Source: Kingdonia uniflora (taxonomy: Eukaryota; Streptophyta; Magnoliopsida; Ranunculales; Circaeasteraceae). From it: 64,000 nt of DNA. This document shows positions 37,368 through 48,062 of this stretch, piece after piece. Under the pieces are notes generated by a model. That model did not search any database and was not told the DNA's origin. It was given only the letters and a program-made list of their open reading frames with translations. The position numbers and the translations under genes are program-made. How positions within the stretch are numbered: the stretch's first letter is position 1; every line of letters begins with the position of its first letter. The stretch is taken from contig JACGCM010002624.1 of NCBI GenBank assembly GCA_014058105.1, positions 930,001 through 994,000 of the forward strand, in the 5' to 3' direction.

Positions 37368-37678
37368 ATACTTAGGCAGGGTCGGGACTAAGGTTTTGGG
37401 GGCCCTAGGCGAGGCCCGAAAATGAGGCCCCCCAGGGGAAAAAAATTGGTAGGGCATATTTAGTTGTAAAAATTTAAACAAGGTGAGAATTTGAACTTCT
37501 GAACCTTCTGGTGAGAGTCTATTATTGTAAACCAACAAAACAACTATTTTTTTTGTGATTTTTGGGGCTCTTTTTTATTTATTACTTTACCATTTGGAGG
37601 CCTCCAATTTACGTTAAAAATTGGAGGTCCTAGACGGCCGCTTGCGTCTATAGTTGGGCCGGCCCTGCACCTAGGGGT
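37368..37678. mobile_element. Small hAT-like element (CAGGG...CCCTG ends)
   Basis: The left end CAGGGTCGGGAC (from about 37377) and the right end GGGCCGGCCCTG (to about 37668) are imperfect inverted repeats about 290 bp apart. Flanks TACTTAGG and CACCTAGG agree at 6 of 8 positions and may be a decayed 8-bp target duplication. It is non-coding, with the GGGGCCCTAGGCGAGGCCC / GGAGGTCCTAGACGGCCGC symmetry common in such elements. Confidence 0.55.
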
Positions 37679-37791
37679 GTCCATGGTTAGTATTAGGATT
37701 ACATGTTAGCTTATTTTACCTTACCCGAAGAATATGCAAGGTAAAATCGAATTACATGTTAACTTATTTTACATTACCCGAACAAAGCTGA

Positions 37792-38136
37792 TGGGGCGCA
37801 TCCCTCATAGGGTCGTCCACCCACCGTATGATATTTGTTTATTTAATGCTTTGTATTTTAGTCTTTCGCTTAAGCCTTGTTGGAGAGGCCCAGCCTAGGT
37901 TATTAGCAGTTTCCCAATTTAAGTAGAATTTTATTTTCAATTAGAATTAGGGTTTCTAATTCTAACCCCCCTTGTGTTCTATAAAAGGGGTGGTCTAGGT
38001 TATTAGTTTTTCACTTAAGTTAGTTAATTCAGTTATTCAGAACGAGAGTTCTAGTTAATAAAATTAGGGTTCCTCACGAACCTAATTTCCGTTTATTAAA
38101 CAGGTGTTATTCTTGATTATTGGCTTCCGCGTAATC
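37792..38136 (+). repeat. Solo-LTR-like repeat related to 59532-59878
   Basis: It runs from TGATGGGGCGCATCCCTCA to CTTCCGCGTAATCA and matches, inverted, the repeat at 59532-59878 (shared AGGGTTTCTAATT, AGTAGAATT, CTATAAAAGGGGTG). The TG...CA ends and an internal TATAAAAGG promoter-like box suggest an LTR. No target duplication was found. Confidence 0.5.
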
Positions 38137-39085
38137 ATTTTACATCAAAAACGTAAGGTAAAATCGATACCCTGTCGCTAACAACATTATCAACACAACA
38201 ACTCAAATAATAGGTAAAATCACTCAGTAAGCTTCTAGAATAAGAAAATAACCCAGTAAAAAGAAAGAAACTCCAAATAGCAATACTTGTATTCACAGGC
38301 ATTATCCTGTTCTGAAATTTTTATCTTAGATTTCAACATTGGAAAATCTCCACGTTCTCGAATTTAGACAAAGAAAATATTTAATATCAAGGGAAATTAC
38401 ATGGAATAAAATCCCTTGCTACCTGTCGACGATGTAAGGATCTGTAAACTGAAAAGAAAATCAGAAAGTAGAACTCTTCATATTGTAGATTCTGGGTCAT
38501 AATCAAAAACCAAAAAAATAAAAAACTCTTTAAGAAGTTAGAAGAATAAGACCTGGAAATTGAAGCCCACAAAAGTTAACGATCCCAGTCTGATTTCTTC
38601 TATTCACAAATAAATATGTACTCAAAGCATATAGTAGGAAACAAATGCTACAAAAACTAGACAATTAGAATAAATAAAGCAGAATAAAATTATAATGAAA
38701 AAAACAATATCTTATTCTCTCTTTGATGTAGAAGATTTAGTTTGCAAACGGTGTCTTTCCTTCAGGCTTACACCATAATTCTTTTGCTTATTTACTAGCG
38801 TCTAAGAACATTATTATACCACTCCAATATATGTTAAGATGTCTAAAACAATTTCACCTGTTTTACTAAAAGCCCAAACTCAAAAACATACAAATTTACA
38901 GAAATGTTTGAGACGGTCAAACAATATTTTGAAACAAACTTATTATGTTAAACAATATTTGCTAGAATCATATTTAGTACATGATAGGAGAAAATTGTTG
39001 CTTAATAATACACACATGATCTCATTTGTATTGAGACAATACAAAGACATTACTAGTTGCCAAGCAGAAGGAAATTGAAAGTATT

Positions 39086-42000
39086 TCATTTCAAGATTTC
39101 TGATTCTATTTGCTCCAAGCTTAAACCTTTTGTCTCTGGAACAACAAAAACCACAAACAAGAGAGATACTAGAGCAATAGCCGCAAAGAGGAGGAAAAGG
39201 TTTTCTGCTCCCAGTAACTCCTGCAGAATTAGCAAATCCCGTATTACTGAAAATCCAAAGTTTAATGATGGGAGAATAATTTGCTTTAAGCGTAGATTTG
39301 ATGAGTACCTTCAATGGAGAGAAAGCAAAAGTTACAATGGCATTTGAGCCAAAGTTGGTTAGAACTGCGAGACTAATGCCACGACCTCTTGTACGAAGGG
39401 GGAATATTTCGGACACCATTAACCAACTAATTGGGCCAAAGGATATCTGTACAAACCATTTAAAGAACAAAACAATCACATAAATCAAGTGGAGAAGGTA
39501 AATTAACTTCACAAGTTGTGATAGTTTACCTGGTAGTGTAAACTATCTAGTCTTAGACTCTTAATGGGGATAAATTTATATAGGCGCAGTGATAGTTTAC
39601 CTGGTAGCATCCAACATAAAGAAGCAGAGCACCTACGGCGACAATGGGGTAGCCTGAAAGAACTTTGTAGTAAGCAGCAAGGAGGAGCAAGGAAAGTGTC
39701 TGTGAATACACAAAGATATAAAATCAGGTTGCAATATGGCTTATCTCTCAATCTGATATTCTCAATTATAAATGTAATCAACATTAGTTTTGTCTATGAT
39801 TAGCAATATAAAATACAGTAGATCGTTATATGACAACTTTATCACAAATACAGGGAGAGAAAAGAGAAGATATACTTGGAATATATTCGAGAGAAAAAAA
39901 TGATGTTCTCAAGAGAATGATACATGGCCATTTGCCCCAGTAAAAAGTTTCACAAATACGGAGATATAAAAAAAACTGGTATACTTGGAATACCACTATT
40001 TAAGAAAACCGTGATATTACTGGATAAGGATACATCTGCTCCAATATGTAATAAATTTTGATGGACAATAGATTTGCACTTGATATTCATTTGAACCTAA
40101 GATTTAACAATGTCATTAACACCTCCAATTATGATTGGCAGAATACTTACAATGCCACTAACACCTCCAATTAACAGGGGTCGTCTGCCAAGATCGTCAA
40201 CTTTTAGAACAGCTACCCCTGTCATCAAAAACTGCACAAGAATCAACAAAAAATCATTAATTCCATAAATATCAAACAAAATATATAAAAACTGAAATTC
40301 CGTAAAAAAAGATTGATATCTTTTAGAAAATGGGTCACTTCGTGATCAAGAAAGCTAAAAGCAATAACCTTTCAAAGAGAGAAAATAAACTGATGTTACC
40401 TTGAATATACCAATTACAACTGAAACACGGGCAGCATCTGATGCAGCAGCGAATCCAGCACTCTATGATAAAATATCATGAAAAAAGCCATAAAAAAATC
40501 TGAGCAATGCAAACTACGAAAGTAGTTCAGACTTCTGCATCTTAAAGGTTCAGCTTTCAAAACAAGGTACCTGAAGAATAGAGCCTGCATAGTACAAAAC
40601 ACTTGGCTGCCCCGTTATCTGCCACAATGAGGAGGTTAATCCATCGACCCCACATATTGGTTTCTTCCACGAAAATGGGAAACTAGGTGGTAGTGTGTGT
40701 GTGTGGTGGGGTGGGGGGGGAGTTAACATCAACACTGCTGGAACAGTAATCAATCGCAAGCAAAAGATAATACAGACAAAAAAATTCAAAACTCAACAAT
40801 ACTATGCTTTCGAACTGGTATGCCTTACGTGTATCCGCAGCTGCTCTTATCCAAGTGGGAAAACTCATAAAATTGCAACTCTTTGGCGTTTTCCTCCAGT
40901 AGTGCTCTTAACAACGTCAAATTTGGAGATTAAAACGGCAGAATCTGGCCAAAAAAGGGATTTTGCGGGTACATATTGGAAACAAAATGGTGTTTTAATA
41001 CCGACAGTTTTTGCATTGGATGTCAATCTAAATTCTGTTCTCAAGTGGAACGCCAATCTCACTCCTGTCTACCCTGATATTTAGTTTTACAACTCGATCA
41101 AGGTTTCGAGCTTCATGCTCTTAAATTTAGCATTTTTCGAAGAGAATTTAATCATCTTTTGCATCTTTAAGTCCAGCATGGATGAGCAGATTCCTTTAAC
41201 CAAAAGAAACGAGACATTTTCCAAGTCAAAATTTGAAAAATTAAAAAGCATGCCCAAATTATACAAAGAAAGAAAAAAGTACTAACAACCTAGATAGTTG
41301 TAAAGAAAGTTAACTATACCTGCTGAAAAAGGACCAAACCACCGCCAATTGTGAATGCCTTCAAACTAGGACCTTGAAACACCTCCCAGAAACTCCCTTC
41401 AGAATCATCAGCAGCATAGGTAGACTTGAGGGAGATGAGAGTATCTTCAATTTGTTTCTGAGAAACTTTGTCACCAGCAGGCCGACCTCTCAGTTTGCTT
41501 AGGCCTTGGATGGCCTTCTCTTTGTATTCTTGTATTGATGCTTTACCTTGAATAGCTCTGAGAAGTAACCAGCGTGGAGATGGAGGAAGACTGAGCATGC
41601 CTAACCCCATTAAGACTGCAATAGGGGCACTAAGCCCATACATGTAACGCCAACCTCCAACTGCATTTATCTCAATACTTCCAACAAGGTAACCTAACTG
41701 CAGAATAATCCAATTCCAAGCTTTATATGAAGCAAATCAAGTTCAAAAGAGAAGAGTATTTCAGAATCTCCCCCCCCCCAAAAAAAAATAAAAAAAATAA
41801 AAATAAAAATAATAATAAATATATATTAAAGGGAGGATGCATTTGGAATATCCCCTCTAGTTGTCAGCTTTCAGCATTAACACCCGTCACCGGGAGTTAA
41901 TTTATAGGGTTAGGAGGGGTTGTCACTGCCCCCTTAATTTTTGCAATAAAAGGATTTTTTATACTTTGAAAAATCTAATTATATATGGTAAGGCTATTGT

Positions 42001-45000
42001 TATACACAACTAAGAGTGTAGACTCGGCCATTTCGTAGCCCAAATCACAACCAAATTTTACCGATTATCCTCATCAAAAATCCCCCTAAAAGATACCCAT
42101 ATACCCCTGAAAACCCAAACACCTGAATTCCACCCGATCTGGTTTCTTTAACTCAGCCCCCCTGCTCTAAAACGATAGCTCTCCCCCTCCCACACACATA
42201 CCTACCCAAACATATATTACCACTTCATTCCTGTGTGATATGTTTACAAGAACAAAATGAATTAGGCATGTCCTTTAGCTACACTTTTGATTAAATAGGT
42301 GTAACACGAAAGGTTGGTGAACTAAATAAGGTAAGTCTAAGTAAACTCAAAAGAAAGAGCTTCAAAACTTTTTGTTATTTTTTTATAAAATAACAGCTGC
42401 AACACTGAGGGATAAGTCTGAATTACCCACAAAAAATGATCAATTTCATATGTGCACTTAGAAGGATTACCAATATACCAAGAACTATCATGAGCTCCTT
42501 CAGAGATATAAGTGTTCCACGAATCTGCGAAGGGCTAGTCTCTGCTATATAAAGAGGAGCTCCATGCATGGCCTGTCAGGACAATTATTTAAACATGCTT
42601 AGAGTATTCACTAAGAAAATCGTTTTCTCATGTAAAAACAGATAGTATGAGAGAAGCTCACCAAACCTATTCCGAGGCCATACAGAAATCGTCCTATTAT
42701 GAGAACACCGAAGTCAGGAGCAAATCCAGTGATCAAACCACCAAGCAAATAGAGCACGGCTGCTGAGATAAGTTCTCTTCTCCTTCCTGTATCAAAACAG
42801 TCAGTAAGTTTGGACTATACACATTATTTGTGGAGCTCTAAAATTTAGTATTGCGCAATTATGTAAGTACGTATACCAAGAAAATCCGCGATAGGGTAAA
42901 CAAGGATGGAACCAATTAGAGCTCCATAAAGAGAGCCGCTAACCTGCATTTGAGATAATTAAAGCAAAACAATTGCTAAACCATAATTACTGTAACAACT
43001 AAAATCACACTGATGCAGACGTATTCAAGTATGATTTACCACAAGACCAAGTTGTATCGATGAAAGGTTAAACCATGTTGTACCGCTAAGCTCGGCTGAC
43101 TGTTGAACATGTAATAAAAAAATTATTGAACGATATATAGCTTTGTCATTAGGAGTAGTGCTGAATCTTGAGAGGAAACGAAAAGGAACCCTAAATAAAG
43201 CACACACCTGCAAAGCAATGGTAGCTCCAGAGGTAGCGCCAATATCATACCCAAATAGCAAACCGCCCAACGCTGGGAAAATAAACCTGCAGTTTTATCA
43301 TGCATGTTAAGCTACACATTATTAATCACCTAGTAATCAGTGATTGACGCTAGAGATACATATCGGGGAGGTTGAATCGCCCTTGTTGCACCATAAAACA
43401 AGTTTTTGCATAAGAGAGCTTTCAATAGCATCTTTTTAGAGCAACTCTAACCAACCTCGGCTGCCATCATGACGCACCTAAGGCACTTAGCTGCCAAAAC
43501 CAAGAACTCTTGGGTCAAATGGATGCTATGTGATCTTATCAAAGGTAGAAACATTTGGACTATCAATGTACCCAAAAATATGATCTTGGGTGTGGAGGAA
43601 GTTATTCTCAAAGATATGTGTAGTGACATTCAACTCAGGCTCTCATATGTCATAAAGAAGGTTGGAGATAGTCCCAGATCGAAAGTTCTTTTGCGAAGCT
43701 TGGAACCTGAGGCTGTCGTTCGTCATTAAAACTGGGATTATTAAGTGCAATTGGAAACAACCCCCTGAAGATATTTGGCAGCATAATACGGATGGATCCT
43801 TGCAACAAAATAGGGGAAAGGTATGGAGGCCTGGCAAATGTGTGCTAGGATTCACGAGCCTCTTAAGAGACTCTAGTGGCAGATGCGTGCTAGGATTCAC
43901 GACTATGGATAGACCAGCTAGTATTAATGTACATGAGCTGCAAGCAAGCGAATTCGGGCTTAGAATTTGCATTAATAAAGGTTTCAGAAGAGTTCAGATT
44001 GCAACCGATTCTGCGACTATGATCCACTTGATAAAGCATAGGAAGCCCCCTCCTTGGAGATGCCACTGGCTCATCAACTCAGTGTTGTCCATGATAGATT
44101 CCCTTGATTATTTCTTTATTTCTCTAGTTTTTAGGGAGACAAATAGGGGTCCTGATCATGTGACTGACCTTGCAACATATAGTAGTGAAAGTGTTTTTTC
44201 TCCTAGCTTCTTCGACTAAAGGCTATACAGTTACACTAGAGGAGGATGCTAAAGACAAAGAGTACACTAGGGCGTAATTTTTCTATCATTCATCATTCAT
44301 TGGGTCATAGCTCAAATACAGTAAGTAAGCGAACTTCTACACCTCCATGGCAAAAAGGGCATAGATTAAAAGCTTGTTTCTTGTTAAATAAAAAATGCTG
44401 TTTACTTAAAGCTATTGAGCAAGCTAGAGACTTTCAAATCACTGAAGTTGTACCATGTATTGGTAACTGCAGATTTATGGTCATATAGTATGATCAGCAT
44501 TCTATTATACATCTAAATTTGCCTAGCCACACCCACCTAGTCTAATGAGTCAGATACATGGTGCAAAAAGAAGTTAATGTCATTTTCCCTAGCCAAAGTG
44601 TAAATGGGGTGTAGTCTATCTTTATCGCCCATATTTGGCTAATCAAACCAAAAGTTGAGTCTGTTGGGGTGCACTTATGTACAAATAATCGCGAAACATT
44701 TTCGAACCTTGATTCTAATTCCATTTCTAATACATGAAACTAGAAACTCAAATGTAAATGCAAATACAAAGTAAGAATCAAATCATTGAGGGGACACCCA
44801 TTAAGCTAAAATTCAAAATCAAAGCTTAAAATCGCAATGGGTATCGAGAACTTACGGTAAAACTACAGAAGACCAATCAAAAACCTCTTGTTCAGCTGCA
44901 ACAACATCAGCTTCTGAAGAGTCCTCTTTATGTGCACTCACCTACACTTATTCCAAAACAAACCAATACCATAATCTCATAGAAACAAACAAACAAACCC

Positions 45001-45246
45001 CATTACTCAAATCATGATTACCTTTGTGTATGTGTATCCAACCCTTCGATTTGAGATTGAGAGCAAGGGCATTCGTGTAAATACTGAACTTCTCTGGGTG
45101 AAGAAGAGAGTACCCTTTGAAGAGGAGTGTGTTGTGTTTGATGATGAGAAAGTGGAAGGGTGTGTTGTGTTTGAGTGAAGAAGCAGTAATGGAGGTTTTG
45201 AGAGTTTGAGAGAAAACAGAGGAGATGATGAAACAGAGCAAGCCAT
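39086..45246 (-). CDS. D-xylose/proton symporter-like 3, chloroplastic (MFS sugar porter)
   Basis: Fourteen minus-strand exons stay in frame to a TGA: 45246-45022, 44941-44856, 43286-43208, 43099-43040, 42943-42877, 42786-42662, 42572-42471, 41697-41320, 40618-40571, 40462-40400, 40231-40151, 39699-39601, 39446-39309 and 39220-39086, giving about 561 residues, the normal family length. The first 80-100 residues are Ser/Thr-rich and hydrophobic-poor, like a chloroplast transit peptide (MACSVSSSPLFSLKLSKPP). Next come FPALGGLLFGYDIGATSGA (first membrane helix), the MFS loop motif ADFLGRRRE, the sugar-porter motif PPSPRWLL, QQITGQPSVLYYAG, the second GRR motif (DDLGRRPLLIGG) and C-terminal PETKGLSLEQIES. 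It would move a sugar with protons across a plastid membrane; the actual sugar is unproven. All splice sites I checked are GT-AG. Intron 2 holds a LINE fragment. Confidence 0.95.
43440..44222 (+). mobile_element. LINE retrotransposon 3' fragment in symporter intron 2
   Basis: Opposite to the host gene, 43469-43640 reads KNSWVKWMLCDLIKGRNIWT, a phrase typical of the region after reverse transcriptase in plant LINEs. The frame 43662-44219 reads an RNase H-like (RVT_3) domain: NTDGSL, LLRDSSGR, VHELQASEFGLRICINKGF, VQIATDSATMIHLIKH and FRETNRGPDHVTDLA, with the catalytic-type D...E...D residues visible. The 5' part is missing, as usual for LINE insertions. A 45-50 bp internal duplication repeats GTGCTAGGATTCACGA (coding CVLGFT) at about 43843 and 43887. 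Confidence 0.8.
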
Positions 45247-46060
45247 TGTTCAATGATCATCACTGACTCTGTGTGAGTGTTGGTTTATGACATAATATTG
45301 GGTGGTCAACCACTTCAATTAAAAAGCATATGAAAAATATTCTAATAAAAAAAAAAACAGGTTTTGATTCACTACTCGGGGCCAGGATTAAAATACCAAA
45401 CCATTACCGACCTCTGCCTCGTGGCAGCTTACTGTGATAATATTTTCTATTTATCAAGGCTTTTTTATCACTCTATTTTTTAATCCTTTATTGCAAAAAA
45501 GCTAGTTTAAACCAAATTATCGCAATATATCGGTGGGTTTTTTTTTTTTTTTTTTTAATATTTTAATAATTATTATGATATATTGAATATGTGTAAAAAT
45601 GTGGAGGAAGTCCCTAAAACTACTTGAACTTGGAAAATGAATATGAAAAGTAAAAAATATGAAATTGAGAATCAAGAAGTTTATTAAAAGCAATTCAAAT
45701 ACAAATTAAAGCTTGACATTTAAGAATTGTCTCATAAAGTTACTGATATGCATAATAGTTTAATACATATATGAGTGACGCGGTTCTTCAAAATCATTAT
45801 TTTATGACTGTGAGTTGGTGTTAGAAACATTCCAACAATATTCCTCCCACGGCAAATGATTGAAATAAAGGTTTTAGTTTCTTATGTGGTTTTCGTACTT
45901 TTGTTTGATTAAGTACGACATAATCCCTAGGGGTGGGCAACCACTTATAGCTATTACTCTTACACCTTTATCCGTGTAATGTTGTCTCGAAGACTGTGAT
46001 GATTCTCCCTAACCATGCCCGTATCCCTAAGACGGTGCATAATGTACGGTTTTACATTAC
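45247..46060. other. Upstream region of the symporter gene
   Basis: AT-rich, with a 17-base T run at about 45540-45557. No gene was recognised. The symporter promoter should lie in the first 200 bp on the minus strand, but no clear TATA box was found. Confidence 0.4.
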
Positions 46061-46069
46061 CTAAAAGGC

Positions 46070-46316
46070 CCTCAAACCGACCATTTTGCTAAATATCAAA
46101 AGTGGACAGATCTGGGTAATAGCCAGTACACATGCTTCCCATGCTCATGCCATCAAAATACGATGAAAGAGAACCCGCATCATAACTCTCATGAGATGAA
46201 CCTGACCCAAATTCTTGTTGCGACCTTCATGTTGGACCTCGTCGGTTTCCCCAATTAATTAATCTTTTACGAGAAACATGATTGAAGCCTTGAGGTGTAT
46301 GGTAAAAGTCGGCTTC
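46070..46316 (-). repeat. Unknown repeat/gene fragment, copy 1 (interrupted by a solo LTR)
   Basis: This segment, continued at 47158-47190 beyond the solo LTR, matches 51180-51445. The minus strand keeps a readable phrase in both copies (SLSSYFDGMSMGSMCTGYY here, SLSSYFEGMSIESMCTSYY there, and RKRLINWGNRRG), which hints at a former coding sequence. Stops are present in both. I do not recognise the protein. Confidence 0.6.
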
Positions 46317-47162
46317 TGTTAGAGTACAATCTGTGTGAATTAACACGGAATAAATCCTCGATTTATTCTTTGTAACAATCTGTCTCAATACAGACTGTAT
46401 ATGTTGTATAATAATGTAAAGTCTAGAAAAGACTAAGAATTGTCACTGTAATCTTACTGTTTTACAGTATGATTAAGTAGAAATAAGAGAATAGTACAGT
46501 CTTGTAATGGAAATAAAATATGAGTTAACTAATGAACTACACTTACTGTTTACCGAAAGTTAAATACGAATTAGGATTAAGGAGGATGACTGAGGCTTGC
46601 TAGGCAATCTCCTTAAGACAATATAGCTGCCCTGTTTACGTGCAAACAGATCTCTGGCAGGTAGTCTCCCAAGATACAACAGTCGGTACAGACGTAACCT
46701 GCACTGGAATACACTGTCTCTGGCGAACAATATGCAAACTGCTCTTCAACAGTTTAAGAGGAGGAGGAGATTCAAAGGTTACCACACGAAAAAATGAGTG
46801 AGTGAATTGATCAGATTCAACACTAATTTATAAGCTAAACACACCTGTTCACAACAGGTGCAACTACTTGAAAATGCACCTTTACAACAATTGTATTTGT
46901 TTAAAACTAACGGAAGGAAAAGGCACGCACCTTTTCACGAACAATTGTCAAGTAGCTGATTTTGGAGACGAATTACTCATTCATCCGACAACCGTTTTGG
47001 TCGTTGGAATATACAGTTGGAAAGCCCTCGGAGAGAGCTTTGCAATGGTACTGGAAAACATGTGTTTCAGACATCGGGTCCCACCTCAAAGTGGGCCCAA
47101 ACAGGCCATGTCAGACCTGTCAGAAATCTGATTATTTTATAAAACTGTTGTCCAACAGCTTC
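46312..47162. mobile_element. Solo LTR with 5-bp target duplication
   Basis: The 841-bp LTR (46317-47157) begins TGTTAGAGTACAATC and ends TTGTCCAACA, with the expected TG...CA termini. It is flanked by identical GCTTC (46312-46316 and 47158-47162). It interrupts a repeat whose uninterrupted copy lies at 51180-51445, so the empty site is available in the same window. Open frames within it are not genes. Confidence 0.9.
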
Positions 47163-47424
47163 TTCAGTAAACGACAGTTGACGGTGTTACCTCTTTAATT
47201 AGAACGTTCATCTTTTCGAGGGTGAAATGGCATGAATGATTCTCTTCTTTAAAGTCGTTGCATAGGCCGATAAAAGAAGGCCTTGACCCTACAGGCTCCA
47301 ATTCTCCACTCCAAAACGTCAGTTTTTGTAATTTCGGACTATTGTTTGGTGAGCTCGAACAATTTTCCTTCTATCTTAGGCTTATTTAAATCGACTAATT
47401 CTACTATATGGTCCGAATGAAAGC

Positions 47425-47600
47425 CAAATCATGTGCTTATTTTGACTTAAACGCCAAATCATTTGGCTAGTTTTTACTTATTTATGGAAATGCCAGATTA
47501 TTTGGCAAATTTTAGCTTTAAAGCCAGATTATTCGACGAGTATTAATTGAACGGTAGAAATGTCAAATCATATGGCCAGTTTTTTTTTAAAGGAAGTCAT
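47425..47600. repeat. Degenerate tandem array of GCCAAATCATTTGGC-like palindromes
   Basis: Five spaced units, roughly 40-50 bp apart, each contain GCCA(A/G)AT followed by a partial inverted ATTTGGC: GCCAAATCATGTG, GCCAAATCATTTGGC, GCCAGATTATTTGGC, GCCAGATTATTCG, GTCAAATCATATGGCC. No coding potential. Confidence 0.7.
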
Positions 47601-48062
47601 TTTGGGCACTAGCGTTCTTAATATAGAGTACTCTCATTACTATAAAGCATATGTTAAACTTTAGGGCACATATACTCCTATCCTCGAGATACGTAATGAC
47701 AAGTATGATTTAAAATTAATTGATGCACACCCCTTCCTTCCTCTATTTCTATCTCTCTCTCTCCGCGAAACTCAACGGCTTCTTCTATCTTTTCTCCAAC
47801 TCCCAAGCACTAATAATCTCCTCATCTCTTATCTTTTTCCTTTATCAACAAAAATTTCTTTTATTTTTTCTCTCCCACTACTTCCCCATAATCAAGTATC
47901 TTTTTATTTGGATATTTGAGTTGGGTCTTCAATCCACAATTATTTGTGTTTTCTTGCAAATCATGGTATGGATTTAGGGTTTTTCTTCCAATAGAAGTTG
48001 AAGGGGTCAGAACAGTTTCCTTGGGATTGTAAAATTGTGAGAAGTGAGGGAGTGAAAGAAGG

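Noticed and set aside
38943..39512. Single minus-strand frame of 189 codons as one exon
   Set aside because: It reads through an intron of the symporter. The proper exons are 39446-39309 and 39220-39086 (the latter in a different frame), with clear GT-AG borders.
40690..40725. (GT)n and G-run in symporter intron 8
   Set aside because: Ordinary microsatellite inside an intron; the overlapping long frame is a by-product.
41760..41825. C-run and A/AAT-rich block in symporter intron 7
   Set aside because: Simple low-complexity sequence; no further structure.
46868..47131. Plus-strand frame of 87 codons
   Set aside because: It lies wholly inside the solo LTR and has no family motif.
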